A stretch of 64,000 nt of DNA. Source: Chitinophagaceae bacterium. GTDB taxonomy: Bacteria > Bacteroidota > Bacteroidia > Chitinophagales > Chitinophagaceae. The notes below the pieces were generated by a model, which saw only the letters and a program-made list of their open reading frames with translations, was not told the DNA's origin and made no database searches. Location of the stretch: NCBI GenBank assembly GCA_016719015.1, contig JADKAZ010000001.1, positions 620,001 to 684,000 of the forward strand. Direction: 5' to 3'. The position numbers and the translations under genes are program-made. Of this stretch, positions 49,525 through 58,259 are shown piece after piece (positions within the stretch are counted from its first letter, which is position 1; the number at the start of each line of letters is the position of its first letter).

Positions 49525-50826
49525 TTATTTGGTGACGCTTAGTGGTGTGGTAGTGGAGAAATACATCAATTTATCCATTTGGCCGTTCTTAACATCATCG
49601 AGATACACTGCAAAAACAATCATTACTTTTCTTCCATACAGTTCCGGCATTTGGGCAAAAGGGAAAAATAATTCAAGATTCTTTTTGGCTGTTTTATTAT
49701 AACTGATTTTTGAATTAGGCAGCAGGTTCATTTTTAAATAAGTTGCTGCTGTTCCACCCCAGTTATAATATTGATTATCTGTTTTAATATAGTATCCGTC
49801 CTCATCCGCCAACCTCGCCACCACATATACCTGCCCAAGTTTTGAGTTCGTTTTTAAATCAAATTCGGGATAAATTGACAAGCCGCCTTTAGCGGTATTG
49901 CTAACCACAGACAATTTACCAAAATTGCTAATGTCCACTTTTGGAACAATCAGGGCAGACTCTTTTTTGTCTTTTGGATAAAGAGCTCCTATTATTGCTT
50001 TATCACCAGCAGAAAGTTCGTAATTCTGTTTCACAGAATATCCATCAATTGTTTCCCAGGTATTAATGGCGTAATGCATAATTGATTTGGCATCATAGCT
50101 GGTACCATTTGTATAAAACTGGCTGGATACTTCGAATACATTGAAATCAACCTGCTCTTTCGTCCATCCCTGTGTTTCCCTATAGTAATTATATATTGAA
50201 TCTGTCCTTTTCCAATTCACCGCTCCCGGGTAACTCTGTTCATGCAGCAAACCTAATGAATGGCCAAACTCATGTACAACCACCCGCCGCATTTCCGGAA
50301 TACTCCAATGATTGGGGTCAATTCTCATCTCTGTTATTAACTGATTTAAACTATAAGGAGGTTTACTTCCTTTGGCTTCTAATTTTTTTACATAATAATC
50401 GCCATCAGCAAAGAACAGCGTATCAAAATTCATTGTTTGGGTAGACTGGGGTCTGAAATTAGCTTCTGTACCGACTGCAGAATTATGACCTGATCCCTTT
50501 CCAAGTTTGATCCTGATATGGGTTTTACTGGCGGTGTCAGATACAAATCTTAAAGTAATATTGGCATATTTCTCCCATTCCTTTGCATAGGCCATTACTT
50601 TATTCCTGAGATCCTTGCTGCCTCCGGGCATAAATTTTACTAAGATCACCTGCCCATTGGCCCAGGTACGATAGTTATCGCTAACTCCTCTTTGTTTTGT
50701 AGTGTCGACTTCTTTGAGCATGGCATCGCCTACCAAAGTGGTACAATTTGCACGGGGAAAATGTTGAGCTTTAGCGGTTACACCAAAGAAAATAAGACCA
50801 ATTGCAATAACCAGAGCCTTTTTCAT
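49525..50826 (-). CDS. Secreted metzincin zinc protease, astacin-like (M12)
   Basis: A 433-residue exported endopeptidase. The signal peptide is MKKALVIAIGLIFFGVTAKA. The metzincin zinc site HEFGHSLGLLHEQ (about 185-197) includes the astacin-type Glu after the third His, and the Met-turn is SIMHYAI (about 246). The segment WANGQVILVKFMPGG and EKYANITLRFVSD match the N-terminal half of the astacin/matrixin fold. About 140 C-terminal residues (IDGYSVKQ onward) are beta-rich and uncharacterised. I see no T9SS domain. Confidence 0.9.
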   Translation of the reverse strand: MKKALVIAIGLIFFGVTAKAQHFPRANCTTLVGDAMLKEVDTTKQRGVSDNYRTWANGQVILVKFMPGGSKDLRNKVMAYAKEWEKYANITLRFVSDTASKTHIRIKLGKGSGHNSAVGTEANFRPQSTQTMNFDTLFFADGDYYVKKLEAKGSKPPYSLNQLITEMRIDPNHWSIPEMRRVVVHEFGHSLGLLHEQSYPGAVNWKRTDSIYNYYRETQGWTKEQVDFNVFEVSSQFYTNGTSYDAKSIMHYAINTWETIDGYSVKQNYELSAGDKAIIGALYPKDKKESALIVPKVDISNFGKLSVVSNTAKGGLSIYPEFDLKTNSKLGQVYVVARLADEDGYYIKTDNQYYNWGGTAATYLKMNLLPNSKISYNKTAKKNLELFFPFAQMPELYGRKVMIVFAVYLDDVKNGQMDKLMYFSTTTPLSVTK

Positions 50827-50931
50827 ATTACTTGATTTTTATTATCGAATATAGTACGCTTCGTTTGAACGGTTATACCCGTTGTACGGTATTTTATTTT
50901 CTTAACTTTTCTATTGTATCACACTAAGCGT

Positions 50932-50973
50932 TTCAAAAAAAAACCAGCCTATGCTTAAGCTTCGGCTGGTTTT
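50932..50973 (-). terminator. Terminator of tRNA-Ser
   Basis: AAACCAGCC and GGCTGGTTT form a stem around a 14-base loop, with nine Ts following on the minus strand. Confidence 0.88.
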
Positions 50974-51064
50974 GGCGGAGAGAGTGGGATTCGAACCCAC
51001 GGTACAGTGTGACCCGTACGACGATTTAGCAAACCGTTCCTTTCGGCCACTCAGGCATCTCTCC
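50973..51064 (-). tRNA. tRNA-Ser (GCT)
   Basis: A class II tRNA with a long variable arm on the minus strand: acceptor GGAGAGA with TCTCTCC, anticodon GCT in TTTGCTAAA, variable arm around CGTACGGGTCACACTGTACG, T arm GGGTTCGAATCCC. The 3' CCA is encoded. Confidence 0.96.
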
Positions 51065-51087
51065 CCGTCCCCTTTATTCAAGGGAGG

Positions 51088-51095
51088 CAAAAATA
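51088..51095 (-). promoter_or_regulatory. -7 element of tRNA-Ser
   Basis: Minus-strand TATTTTTG followed by CCTCCC. It lies 23 bases before the tRNA 5' end; no clear -33 TTTG. Confidence 0.5.
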
Positions 51096-51138
51096 AAGAT
51101 TTATTGCTTTCCCACCACACTGTTTTCACTATATCCTA

Positions 51139-51166
51139 ATAAAAAAACCCCGGAGATACCGGGGTT
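51139..51166 (-). terminator. Terminator of dnaA
   Basis: AACCCCGG pairs with CCGGGGTT around AGATA, followed by seven Ts on the minus strand. Confidence 0.9.
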
Positions 51167-51201
51167 AGTATTTTAATACCTATTGAAATGGTCCAATTAT
51201 T

Positions 51202-52635
51202 TTACATCGCAGCCAATTGCACTTTCTGCTGTAGTTCTAAAACGTTTTCCCTGAATACTCCATCCGTATCCATCAAATCCTTAACCGTCTGGCAAGAATG
51301 GATAACAGTGGTATGGTCACGGCCGCCAAAATGTTCGCCAATTGTTTTTAATGAATTTTTGGTAAACGCTTTAGCCAGGTACATAGTAATCTGCCTTGCC
51401 TGAACGATTTCTCTTTTGCGGGTTTTTTGGAGAAGTTTGTCATAGGCAACATCGAAATACTCACAAACCATTTTTTGAATGGTTTCGATGGTAATTTCCT
51501 TGCTGGATGATTTTACAAAATTTCGTAACACTTTTTTGGCTAAGTCTAAGTCTATTTCCCTCCTGTTTAGCGAAGATTGTGCCAACAGTGAGATTAAAGC
51601 ACCTTCCAGTTCCCTTACGTTGTTACTAATATTATAGGCGATGTACTTAACTACTTCTTTGGGCATTTCCAACCGGTCATTCTTCATCTTCTTCTCTAAT
51701 ATCTCAATGCGGGTATCATATTCTGGCACTTGTAAATCAGCACTTAGTCCCCAGCGGAAACGGCTCAGCAACCTTTCCTGTACACCGTCAAGATCTTTAG
51801 GTGATTTATCCGAAGTAAGTATTAATTGCTTATGCGACTGGTGGAGGTGATTAAAAATAGCAAAGAAAGCATCCTGTGATTTCTCAGCTTTGGCAAAAAA
51901 TTGCACATCATCGATAATTAGCACATCGATCAACTGGTAAAAATGGATAAAATCATTTATCGCATTGTTACGGCTGTGGTCCATAAACTGGTTGATGAAC
52001 TTTTCTGAGCTTACATACAATACCACTTTATTGGGATGCATCCTTTTCACTTCATTCCCGATGGCCTGTGCCAGGTGTGTTTTTCCCAAACCAACCCCGC
52101 CATAAATGACCAACGGATTAAAAGAGTTGGTTCCTGGCTTTTCAGCTACTGTTTTACCGGCACGACGGGCTACCCTGTTACAGTCGCCTTCAATAAATGC
52201 TTCGAAAGTATAAATATGATTTAGCTGCGGGTCAATCTGCATCTTCTTAAGACCCGGAATAACGAAGGGATTCTTAACAGGATTATTTATGACTAAGGGA
52301 AAATCCATTTCGTTATTTGAAAAAGTTTTAAAACCCTGGCCGCTTACATCCATGGTAACAGGCTTATTCTTACTGTTACCACTGTCTACCATTATGCGGT
52401 ATTCGAGACGGGCATCTTTACCCAGTTCTCTCTTTAATGTCTTCGCTAATAAATTTACGTAATGTTCTTCCAAATATTCGAAAAAGAATTGGCTTGGCAC
52501 CTGTATAACTAAAACATTATTTTTTATGGATACAGGTTTGATGGGTTCGAACCATGTTTTGTAATGCTGCCATTCAACAATGTCTTTGATGATTTTTAAA
52601 CAACTGGTCCAGATTTTTTCAGCATTCTTCTCCAT
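51202..52635 (-). CDS. dnaA: Chromosomal replication initiator protein DnaA
   Basis: DnaA binds DnaA boxes and opens the origin. The 477-residue protein has domain I (IWTSCLKIIKDIVEWQHYKT), a linker, the AAA+ domain with Walker A GGVGLGKTHLAQAIG (about 180) and Walker B VLIIDDVQFFA, and the DNA-binding domain with the signature FGGRDHTTVIHSC. The ATG at 52635 is the family-like start. The gene has no dnaN or gyrB next to it, and the 141 bases upstream contain at most one near-match DnaA box, so the origin is probably elsewhere. Confidence 0.97.
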   Translation of the reverse strand: MEKNAEKIWTSCLKIIKDIVEWQHYKTWFEPIKPVSIKNNVLVIQVPSQFFFEYLEEHYVNLLAKTLKRELGKDARLEYRIMVDSGNSKNKPVTMDVSGQGFKTFSNNEMDFPLVINNPVKNPFVIPGLKKMQIDPQLNHIYTFEAFIEGDCNRVARRAGKTVAEKPGTNSFNPLVIYGGVGLGKTHLAQAIGNEVKRMHPNKVVLYVSSEKFINQFMDHSRNNAINDFIHFYQLIDVLIIDDVQFFAKAEKSQDAFFAIFNHLHQSHKQLILTSDKSPKDLDGVQERLLSRFRWGLSADLQVPEYDTRIEILEKKMKNDRLEMPKEVVKYIAYNISNNVRELEGALISLLAQSSLNRREIDLDLAKKVLRNFVKSSSKEITIETIQKMVCEYFDVAYDKLLQKTRKREIVQARQITMYLAKAFTKNSLKTIGEHFGGRDHTTVIHSCQTVKDLMDTDGVFRENVLELQQKVQLAAM

Positions 52636-52776
52636 CAGATTAGTAAGCAGTTTATGTCGGGTTAACTATAGTTGTTGTTCTTCGAAAATTGTCCCCAAAA
52701 AAATGTTCACACAATGTCAGTAAAAAAAGTTGGACAGGGAGGCGAATATCATCATTTCTTTTATAAAAAAAAATTT

Positions 52777-53715
52777 TTATCCACCTGTTTTTTGTGAAAC
52801 AGAAATATTGTGATTTTTAGTTAATTTTTTCCCTGAAAATTTGGAAAATTCAAAATCTAACCTACCTAAAATAATGCCGGCAAAACCTACCTGGTTTACG
52901 ATAACATCATCGCCTTTTTTGTTTTTATAGACAATAGGATCATCTAAAAAAGTGTGAGTATGCCCGCCAATTATCAGGTCAACATTTTCTGTTTCCTTTG
53001 CAAGCACTTCGTCACTTACTATGTTACTCTCTTTATATTTATACCCCAGATGAGATAAACAAATAATCATATCACATTTTTCATCCGCTTTTAATTTACC
53101 GGCTACTTCATTTGCTTTTGAAATGGGGTCCAGATATTTTGTAGCACCGAATAAACTATCCGGAATCAAACCTCGTCCCTCTATACCTACACCAAAAACT
53201 CCAATTTTTAATTTCCCTTTCTTAAAAATTTTATAAGGCTGCGTTTTGTATTCCATCGGTGTACCCGTAAAGTCATAATTGGCAATCAGCATTGGAAAAT
53301 TTGCATGCCTGGATAATTGTGTTGCCAGGTTTTCCATACCTGCATCAAAATCATGGTTACCTATGGTGGTGGCATCATACTTCATCGACGACATGGCTTT
53401 TATCTCCGGCTCCCCTTTATATAAATTAAAATAGGGAGTTCCCTGGAAAATATCTCCGGCATCAAATAATAAGACCTGCTCTTCCTGTTGCCTTATCTCA
53501 GTAATTAGTTGTGCCCTGGCAGCGATGCCCCCCAGCCCCTGATTGCGGCCTCCATCCATGGGAAAGGGCTCAAGCCGGCTGTGTGTATCATTGGTATGCA
53601 GAATAGTAAGTTTCAGCGGACTGAAATATTCTGCGGCATTGACAATGGAAGGCCCTGCCAACATAGCTCCGGCCGATAAGGCCGCCTGGCGGATAAATCT
53701 TTTTCTACTGAGCAT
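52777..53715 (-). CDS. 5'-nucleotidase, metallophosphatase (N-terminal) half
   Basis: A 312-residue protein equal to the catalytic domain of UshA/CpdB-type 5'-nucleotidases. Metal-site motifs are ILHTNDTHSRLEP, LLFDAGDIFQG, TIGNHDFDAG, LSHLGY and IIGGHTHTF. The N-terminus (SRKRFIRQAALSAGAMLAG) is a signal, possibly Tat-like though with Lys-Arg rather than two Arg. It lacks the C-terminal substrate-binding domain, which is encoded by the gene just upstream on the same strand (11-base overlap). The two products probably work as one enzyme in the periplasm. Confidence 0.88.
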   Translation of the reverse strand: MLSRKRFIRQAALSAGAMLAGPSIVNAAEYFSPLKLTILHTNDTHSRLEPFPMDGGRNQGLGGIAARAQLITEIRQQEEQVLLFDAGDIFQGTPYFNLYKGEPEIKAMSSMKYDATTIGNHDFDAGMENLATQLSRHANFPMLIANYDFTGTPMEYKTQPYKIFKKGKLKIGVFGVGIEGRGLIPDSLFGATKYLDPISKANEVAGKLKADEKCDMIICLSHLGYKYKESNIVSDEVLAKETENVDLIIGGHTHTFLDDPIVYKNKKGDDVIVNQVGFAGIILGRLDFEFSKFSGKKLTKNHNISVSQKTGG

Positions 53716-54457
53716 TGGTTACCCGGTTTTCAATGTTAGCACTGATATTTTTTCCCTGGCTTTTCAATTTTTTAATATAATCGAAGATGGCATCCCGCAT
53801 CAAATAACCATTTGTTATCTGGGGTATCGTACGCAGCATGTCAGCATTATCACCACCATTTGCTATAAAATCCGAATTGACGGTGGTATAAGTTGCATTG
53901 ATGTCAAGCGGCTTTCCTCCAATCATAACATTTACGGCTTTCTTGTCTTTTATCTGCATCGTAAGGCCCGCCATTGGATATCCCCCTCTGGCAGCTGTTA
54001 AATCCAAAAATTGTTGCAGCACATCGCCTTTTAATTTTTGCAGTATTAATAAATTATCAAAAGGCATTAATTCAAATATTTTTCCATTGGTAACATCGCC
54101 GGCTGGTATTTGTGTGAGCCTCATTCCACCAAAGTTTAAAAAAGCAACATCAACTTTTGTATTGTATTTGTCGGCAGCCATTGATAAAAAAGCATCCACC
54201 ATAAAATTACCCAGTGTACTTTCCGGTTGCTTTTTATCCAGGCTTATGTCAGCGATACCAACGACATCATTCATTGTTTTATTTACATTATCGCTGTAAG
54301 GTTTCAGAAATGACAACACAGAAGAATCTTTTCGCTGCGTATCACTGATACGGTAAGTTTTATACTGCAAAGCCTGACTCTGGTAAGTAGTGTTGCAGGA
54401 TAAACCCGTTAAAACGACAAGTAAAAAAAAATATATAAAGGAGGAGTTTTTTTTCAT
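53705..54457 (-). CDS. 5'-nucleotidase C-terminal domain protein, lipoprotein
   Basis: A 250-residue lipoprotein (LVVLTGLSCNTTY, lipobox GLSC) that corresponds to the substrate-specificity domain of 5'-nucleotidases. It shows VGIADISLDKKQPESTLGNF, VDVAFLNFGGMRLTQIPAG, IFELMPFDNLLILQKLKGD and YTTVNSDFIANGGDN. In usual enzymes this part follows the phosphatase domain in one chain. Here it is a separate gene placed first in the operon and overlapping the phosphatase-domain gene. Confidence 0.88.
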   Translation of the reverse strand: MKKNSSFIYFFLLVVLTGLSCNTTYQSQALQYKTYRISDTQRKDSSVLSFLKPYSDNVNKTMNDVVGIADISLDKKQPESTLGNFMVDAFLSMAADKYNTKVDVAFLNFGGMRLTQIPAGDVTNGKIFELMPFDNLLILQKLKGDVLQQFLDLTAARGGYPMAGLTMQIKDKKAVNVMIGGKPLDINATYTTVNSDFIANGGDNADMLRTIPQITNGYLMRDAIFDYIKKLKSQGKNISANIENRVTNAQ

Positions 54458-54577
54458 ATACGCCGGTCTCGTTTGAAGGTATAAATATTTTATGGCTGCA
54501 ACAAAGAATTATTATAGATATTCCCGGTTTTTTATTTGCATCTTTACTACATCATTTCAGGATAAAAACCTGACAAC

Positions 54578-56143
54578 ATGCAAAAGACCATTTCCCTGAA
54601 ACTGCTTCCCTCCGAAGCAGCAAATGAAACACGGATAAAAGAATATATTGCCCAATCGGCGGCAGTAAAGCTGTATTCTGTTCGGGGTTTTACTATACTT
54701 AAGCATTCTATAGATGCAAGAGGCAGGCAAGTATGGATTAATCTCTCCGTAAAAGCTTTTATTGATGAACCCTTCCGGCAACGGGAACTCATTTCCTTTC
54801 ATTTCCCGGATATAAGGACTGCTTCAAAACAGGTAATAATAATAGGTGCAGGCCCGGCCGGATTATTTGCTGCGTTGCAATTGATTGAAAAAGGTATCAA
54901 ACCCATATTACTCGAACGAGGAAAAGATGTGAGGGCCCGCAGAAGAGACCTTGCTATACTAAATAAAGAAGGAAAAATTAACCCTGAAAGCAATTATTGC
55001 TTTGGAGAAGGTGGTGCCGGTACCTACAGCGACGGCAAACTTTACACCCGCAGCAGCAAAAGGGGCGATATTAACCGTATCCTTAACTTATTTGTTCATT
55101 TCGGAGCCGAAGAGCAAATATTATATGAAGCACATCCGCATATAGGCACTAATAAACTGCCGCAGATCATCTCGGCCATGCGAAAAAAAATTACAGATTG
55201 CGGTGGTGAATTCTTATTTGAAAAAAAAGTGATTGATTTCATAGTAAAGGATAATGCCATCAAAGCAGTGAAAACTGCCGATGGAAATACTTTTGAAGGG
55301 GATGCTGTTATTTTAGCTACCGGCCACTCGGCACGGGATATTTTTGAATTGCTTCATGAAAAAAAAATATTGATTGAGGCAAAACCCTTTGCCTTAGGTG
55401 TACGGGTAGAACATCCTCAGTCATTAATTGACACAGCCCAATACCACTGTGCTGTAAGAGGAGAGTTTTTACCCCCAGCGGCTTATAGTTGGGTGCAGCA
55501 GGTGGATGGCAAAGGCGTTTTCTCCTTTTGCATGTGCCCGGGAGGTATCATTGCACCCGCAGCTACTTCACCGGGTGAATTGGTGGTAAATGGCTGGAGT
55601 CCTTCGAAGCGTAATAATCCTTTTGCAAATAGCGGCATTGTTGTATCAGTAGAAGAAAAGGATTTTCAGTCCTATAAAAAACAGGGGCCGCTTGCCGCCA
55701 TGTTTTTTCAGCAATCAATCGAAAGAAAGGCTTTTGAAGCAGGCGGAGGCAAATTTGTTGCCCCGGCACAACGGTTGGTTGATTTTGCAGATAATAAAAT
55801 ATCTCCTACCCTGCCAGGTTGTTCCTATCTGCCCGGTCTTCGTTCTGCATCATTAAAAGAAATATTGCCCTCCTTTATTCACCATAGACTGCAGCAGGCA
55901 TTTAAAGAGTATGGCAAAAAAATGCGGGGCTACCTTACCAACGATGCACTGGTAGTAGCCACCGAATCAAGAACATCATCTCCCGTTCGTATTCCAAGAG
56001 ATGCAGAAACATTACAGCATCCGCACATTAAAAATTTTTATCCCTGCGGTGAAGGAGCAGGTTATGCCGGCGGAATTGTTAGCGCCGCTATGGATGGCGA
56101 AAGGATTGCGAAAGTAATTGCTTCTTTATACCAATTAAACTAA
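54578..56143 (+). CDS. COG2509-type FAD-dependent dehydrogenase
   Basis: A 521-residue flavoprotein. An N-terminal domain of about 80 residues (LKLLPSEAANETRIKEYIAQ) precedes the FAD-binding motif IIGAGPAGLFAALQL (about 88-102). ERGKDVRARRRD, FGEGGAGTYSDGKLYTR, AVILATGHSARDIFELL and FYPCGEGAGYAGGIVSAAMD follow. These are the marks of the uncharacterised COG2509 group (NAD(P)/FAD-dependent oxidoreductase). Its substrate is unknown. It is a single gene between divergent neighbours. Confidence 0.88.
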   Translation: MQKTISLKLLPSEAANETRIKEYIAQSAAVKLYSVRGFTILKHSIDARGRQVWINLSVKAFIDEPFRQRELISFHFPDIRTASKQVIIIGAGPAGLFAALQLIEKGIKPILLERGKDVRARRRDLAILNKEGKINPESNYCFGEGGAGTYSDGKLYTRSSKRGDINRILNLFVHFGAEEQILYEAHPHIGTNKLPQIISAMRKKITDCGGEFLFEKKVIDFIVKDNAIKAVKTADGNTFEGDAVILATGHSARDIFELLHEKKILIEAKPFALGVRVEHPQSLIDTAQYHCAVRGEFLPPAAYSWVQQVDGKGVFSFCMCPGGIIAPAATSPGELVVNGWSPSKRNNPFANSGIVVSVEEKDFQSYKKQGPLAAMFFQQSIERKAFEAGGGKFVAPAQRLVDFADNKISPTLPGCSYLPGLRSASLKEILPSFIHHRLQQAFKEYGKKMRGYLTNDALVVATESRTSSPVRIPRDAETLQHPHIKNFYPCGEGAGYAGGIVSAAMDGERIAKVIASLYQLN

Positions 56144-56156
56144 AATAGTATAGCAA

Positions 56157-57149
56157 CTATTCCCGCACTTTCTTTCTGGCTATCAGTAATTTCTTTTGTA
56201 ACAATTCATTTTTCCGGTAGGACTTCTTTTCTGCTTTGAGTATTTTTTTATCTTCTTTCATAAAGGGTGTGGAAGATAAATCTGACAAGTCTGGTTTCCC
56301 GGCATCCACCCAGGCAGTGTACCAAAAATCCGCAATAAGGTTGCTGGAACTTAATAGCTGCTCGTTGATGGTTTTTCCAAGCCGCTTACTGTACGCTTTT
56401 GCAAAAGCTGATGTATACGATTTTACAGTCCGTCCATTCCGAACCTGTGTTCTGTACTTGGTAGAATCAGTAAAACCTTTAGTGGCTTCTGTTTCCTGTT
56501 CAAAAACATCTTTAGTCAATGTATATGACCATCGTATTACTTTCCAGATTGCTGCTTCAGGGTCAGCAAGGTAGGTAGCGTTATGGCGACTATATAATGA
56601 ATACTGGTCCAATTCAATTTCTGGCACCATACTCTCCCACAAACTATGCAGCCCTTTCTGGTCGGTCAGTTGACCATCATAATTCAACGTGGTGTGCAGT
56701 GGCACATTAGCATCGCCGATATAGTGTCCCAGGTCAGCGGCATAAAACAAAATGCTATCCTTATTTCGCATCCGGAATGCTTGCGTCAATTTATTCTTAA
56801 TGGTAATAATGTGATAAGGTACATATCCATACTTCAATAATGTGTCTTCTGAAAAAATCTTCACCGCATCTTCCCATTTTGCCGGCATTTTCCAGGCTGC
56901 CGAGTCACCATATACTTCGAGGTCAATAAAATGGCGGGTAGCTTCCATAGAATCTGTATTGCGCCGTGTATCAGGCCTGGTTGAATTTTCTACCAGGTAA
57001 TCCATATGCCGGTAAAAAAAGGGCTGAATGGATTTCGGTAGCTTATATATGGCTAACTGGTTTACCGTGCGGTGCACCAAAAAACCCCAACTACTGAATA
57101 AAACAATAACTATTGGAATTAACAATAAACCAAAGAATCTCCTTTTCAT
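56157..57149 (-). CDS. Secreted zinc-dependent hydrolase, S1/P1 nuclease/phospholipase C fold
   Basis: A 330-residue exported protein (leader MKRRFFGLLLIPIVIVLFSS). Trp just after the cleavage site (WGFLVHRTVNQLA) and scattered zinc ligands (ATRHFIDLEVYGD, DLGHYIGDANVPLHTTLNYDG, LHSLWES) match the all-helical trinuclear zinc fold of S1/P1 nucleases and zinc phospholipase C. Which of the two it is cannot be told here. The basic C-terminus (MKEDKKILKAEKKSYRK) is unusual for an enzyme tail and may bind nucleic acid or envelope. Confidence 0.82.
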   Translation of the reverse strand: MKRRFFGLLLIPIVIVLFSSWGFLVHRTVNQLAIYKLPKSIQPFFYRHMDYLVENSTRPDTRRNTDSMEATRHFIDLEVYGDSAAWKMPAKWEDAVKIFSEDTLLKYGYVPYHIITIKNKLTQAFRMRNKDSILFYAADLGHYIGDANVPLHTTLNYDGQLTDQKGLHSLWESMVPEIELDQYSLYSRHNATYLADPEAAIWKVIRWSYTLTKDVFEQETEATKGFTDSTKYRTQVRNGRTVKSYTSAFAKAYSKRLGKTINEQLLSSSNLIADFWYTAWVDAGKPDLSDLSSTPFMKEDKKILKAEKKSYRKNELLQKKLLIARKKVRE

Positions 57150-57277
57150 ATATTAAATTATATCATTCTGGACTTCTGAAAAAAAACGGACAAAAATCGT
57201 TGGGTAAAGAATACATGCATTTTACGCCAATATTATGACTGTTCACCTAATTTTTACAACCATACCACTAAGACAAG

Positions 57278-57285
57278 TATTTTTG
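57278..57285 (+). promoter_or_regulatory. -7 element of the ABC transporter operon
   Basis: TATTTTTG matches TAnnTTTG and lies 18 bases before the ATG, followed by CCC. Confidence 0.5.
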
Positions 57286-57302
57286 CCCAACAAATCAATA
57301 CT

Positions 57303-58229
57303 ATGCCTATCCTCGAATTGCATAATCTTAAAAAGTATTTCGCTACACAAAAAGCCGTAGATGATATCAGTTTCTCTGTAGAACGGGGACAGATATTTGG
57401 TCTTTTGGGGCCCAATGGTGCCGGTAAAACAACGCTTATCCGGATGATAACAGGAATTTTTTACCCGGATGAAGGCCAGATAATTTTTGACGGAAAAAAA
57501 TTTGACCCTGTTAATGATGTGGCATATATCGGCTATATGCCGGAAGAAAGAGGTCTTTATAAGAAAATGAAGATTGGTGAGCAGACCCTGTACCTGGCAC
57601 AACTGAAAGGATTAAGCAAAGCGGATGCTTTGAAAAAAATCAAGCAATGGTTTATCCGGTTTGAAATGGAAAGCTGGTGGAATAAAAAGGTGGAAGACCT
57701 GTCTAAAGGCATGTCACAGAAATTGCAATTTGTCACCACTGTATTGCATGAACCTAAACTTATCATCCTTGACGAACCTTTCAGCGGTCTTGACCCGGTA
57801 AACAGTAATCTGATTAAGGATGAAATATTCAACCTGGCAAAAAACGGCTCTACTATCATTTTCAGTACCCACCGGATGGAACAGGTGGAAGAAATATGTG
57901 ACCATATTGTACTGGTAAATAAAGGGAACAAAATATTGGATGGCACGGTGAAACAGATAAAACAGGATTTTAAAGAAAATCTTTTCAGCATCGGTGCAGA
58001 ACAAATTGCATCACTCAATGGAGAGGAGCCTTTTGAAATTGTAGGTACAAAAAATCATTCACATATTGTAAGGATAAAAGAAGGAAGCAAACCGAATGAT
58101 GTACTGCAATACCTTTTGAATAAGGGTATCTCCATTCATTCCTTTAATGAAATATTACCCTCGCTGAATGACATTTTCATCAAACTGGTGGAAGGCACAC
58201 CAACGGCCCGCCAGTTTCAAAAAATATAA
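57303..58229 (+). CDS. ABC transporter ATP-binding protein (NatA-like)
   Basis: A 308-residue ATPase: Walker A LLGPNGAGKTTLI (34-46), signature LSKGMSQKLQF, Walker B LIILDEPFSGLDP and switch His in FSTHRMEQVEE. About 75 C-terminal residues (FEIVGTKNHSHIVRIKEGS) form the extra domain typical of NatA/DrrA-type exporters. It is co-transcribed with the permease gene 30 bases downstream. Transported substrate unknown; NatAB exports Na+ in Bacillus, but this cannot be assumed. Confidence 0.93.
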   Translation: MPILELHNLKKYFATQKAVDDISFSVERGQIFGLLGPNGAGKTTLIRMITGIFYPDEGQIIFDGKKFDPVNDVAYIGYMPEERGLYKKMKIGEQTLYLAQLKGLSKADALKKIKQWFIRFEMESWWNKKVEDLSKGMSQKLQFVTTVLHEPKLIILDEPFSGLDPVNSNLIKDEIFNLAKNGSTIIFSTHRMEQVEEICDHIVLVNKGNKILDGTVKQIKQDFKENLFSIGAEQIASLNGEEPFEIVGTKNHSHIVRIKEGSKPNDVLQYLLNKGISIHSFNEILPSLNDIFIKLVEGTPTARQFQKI

Positions 58230-58259
58230 CTGTACGCAAACCAACTAAACTTATTTGTC

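Noticed and set aside
52636..52790. Possible replication origin upstream of dnaA
   Set aside because: Only one near-match DnaA box (TTATCCACC at 52777-52785, inside the next gene's end) and weaker partial matches; no box cluster and no dnaN or gyrB neighbour.
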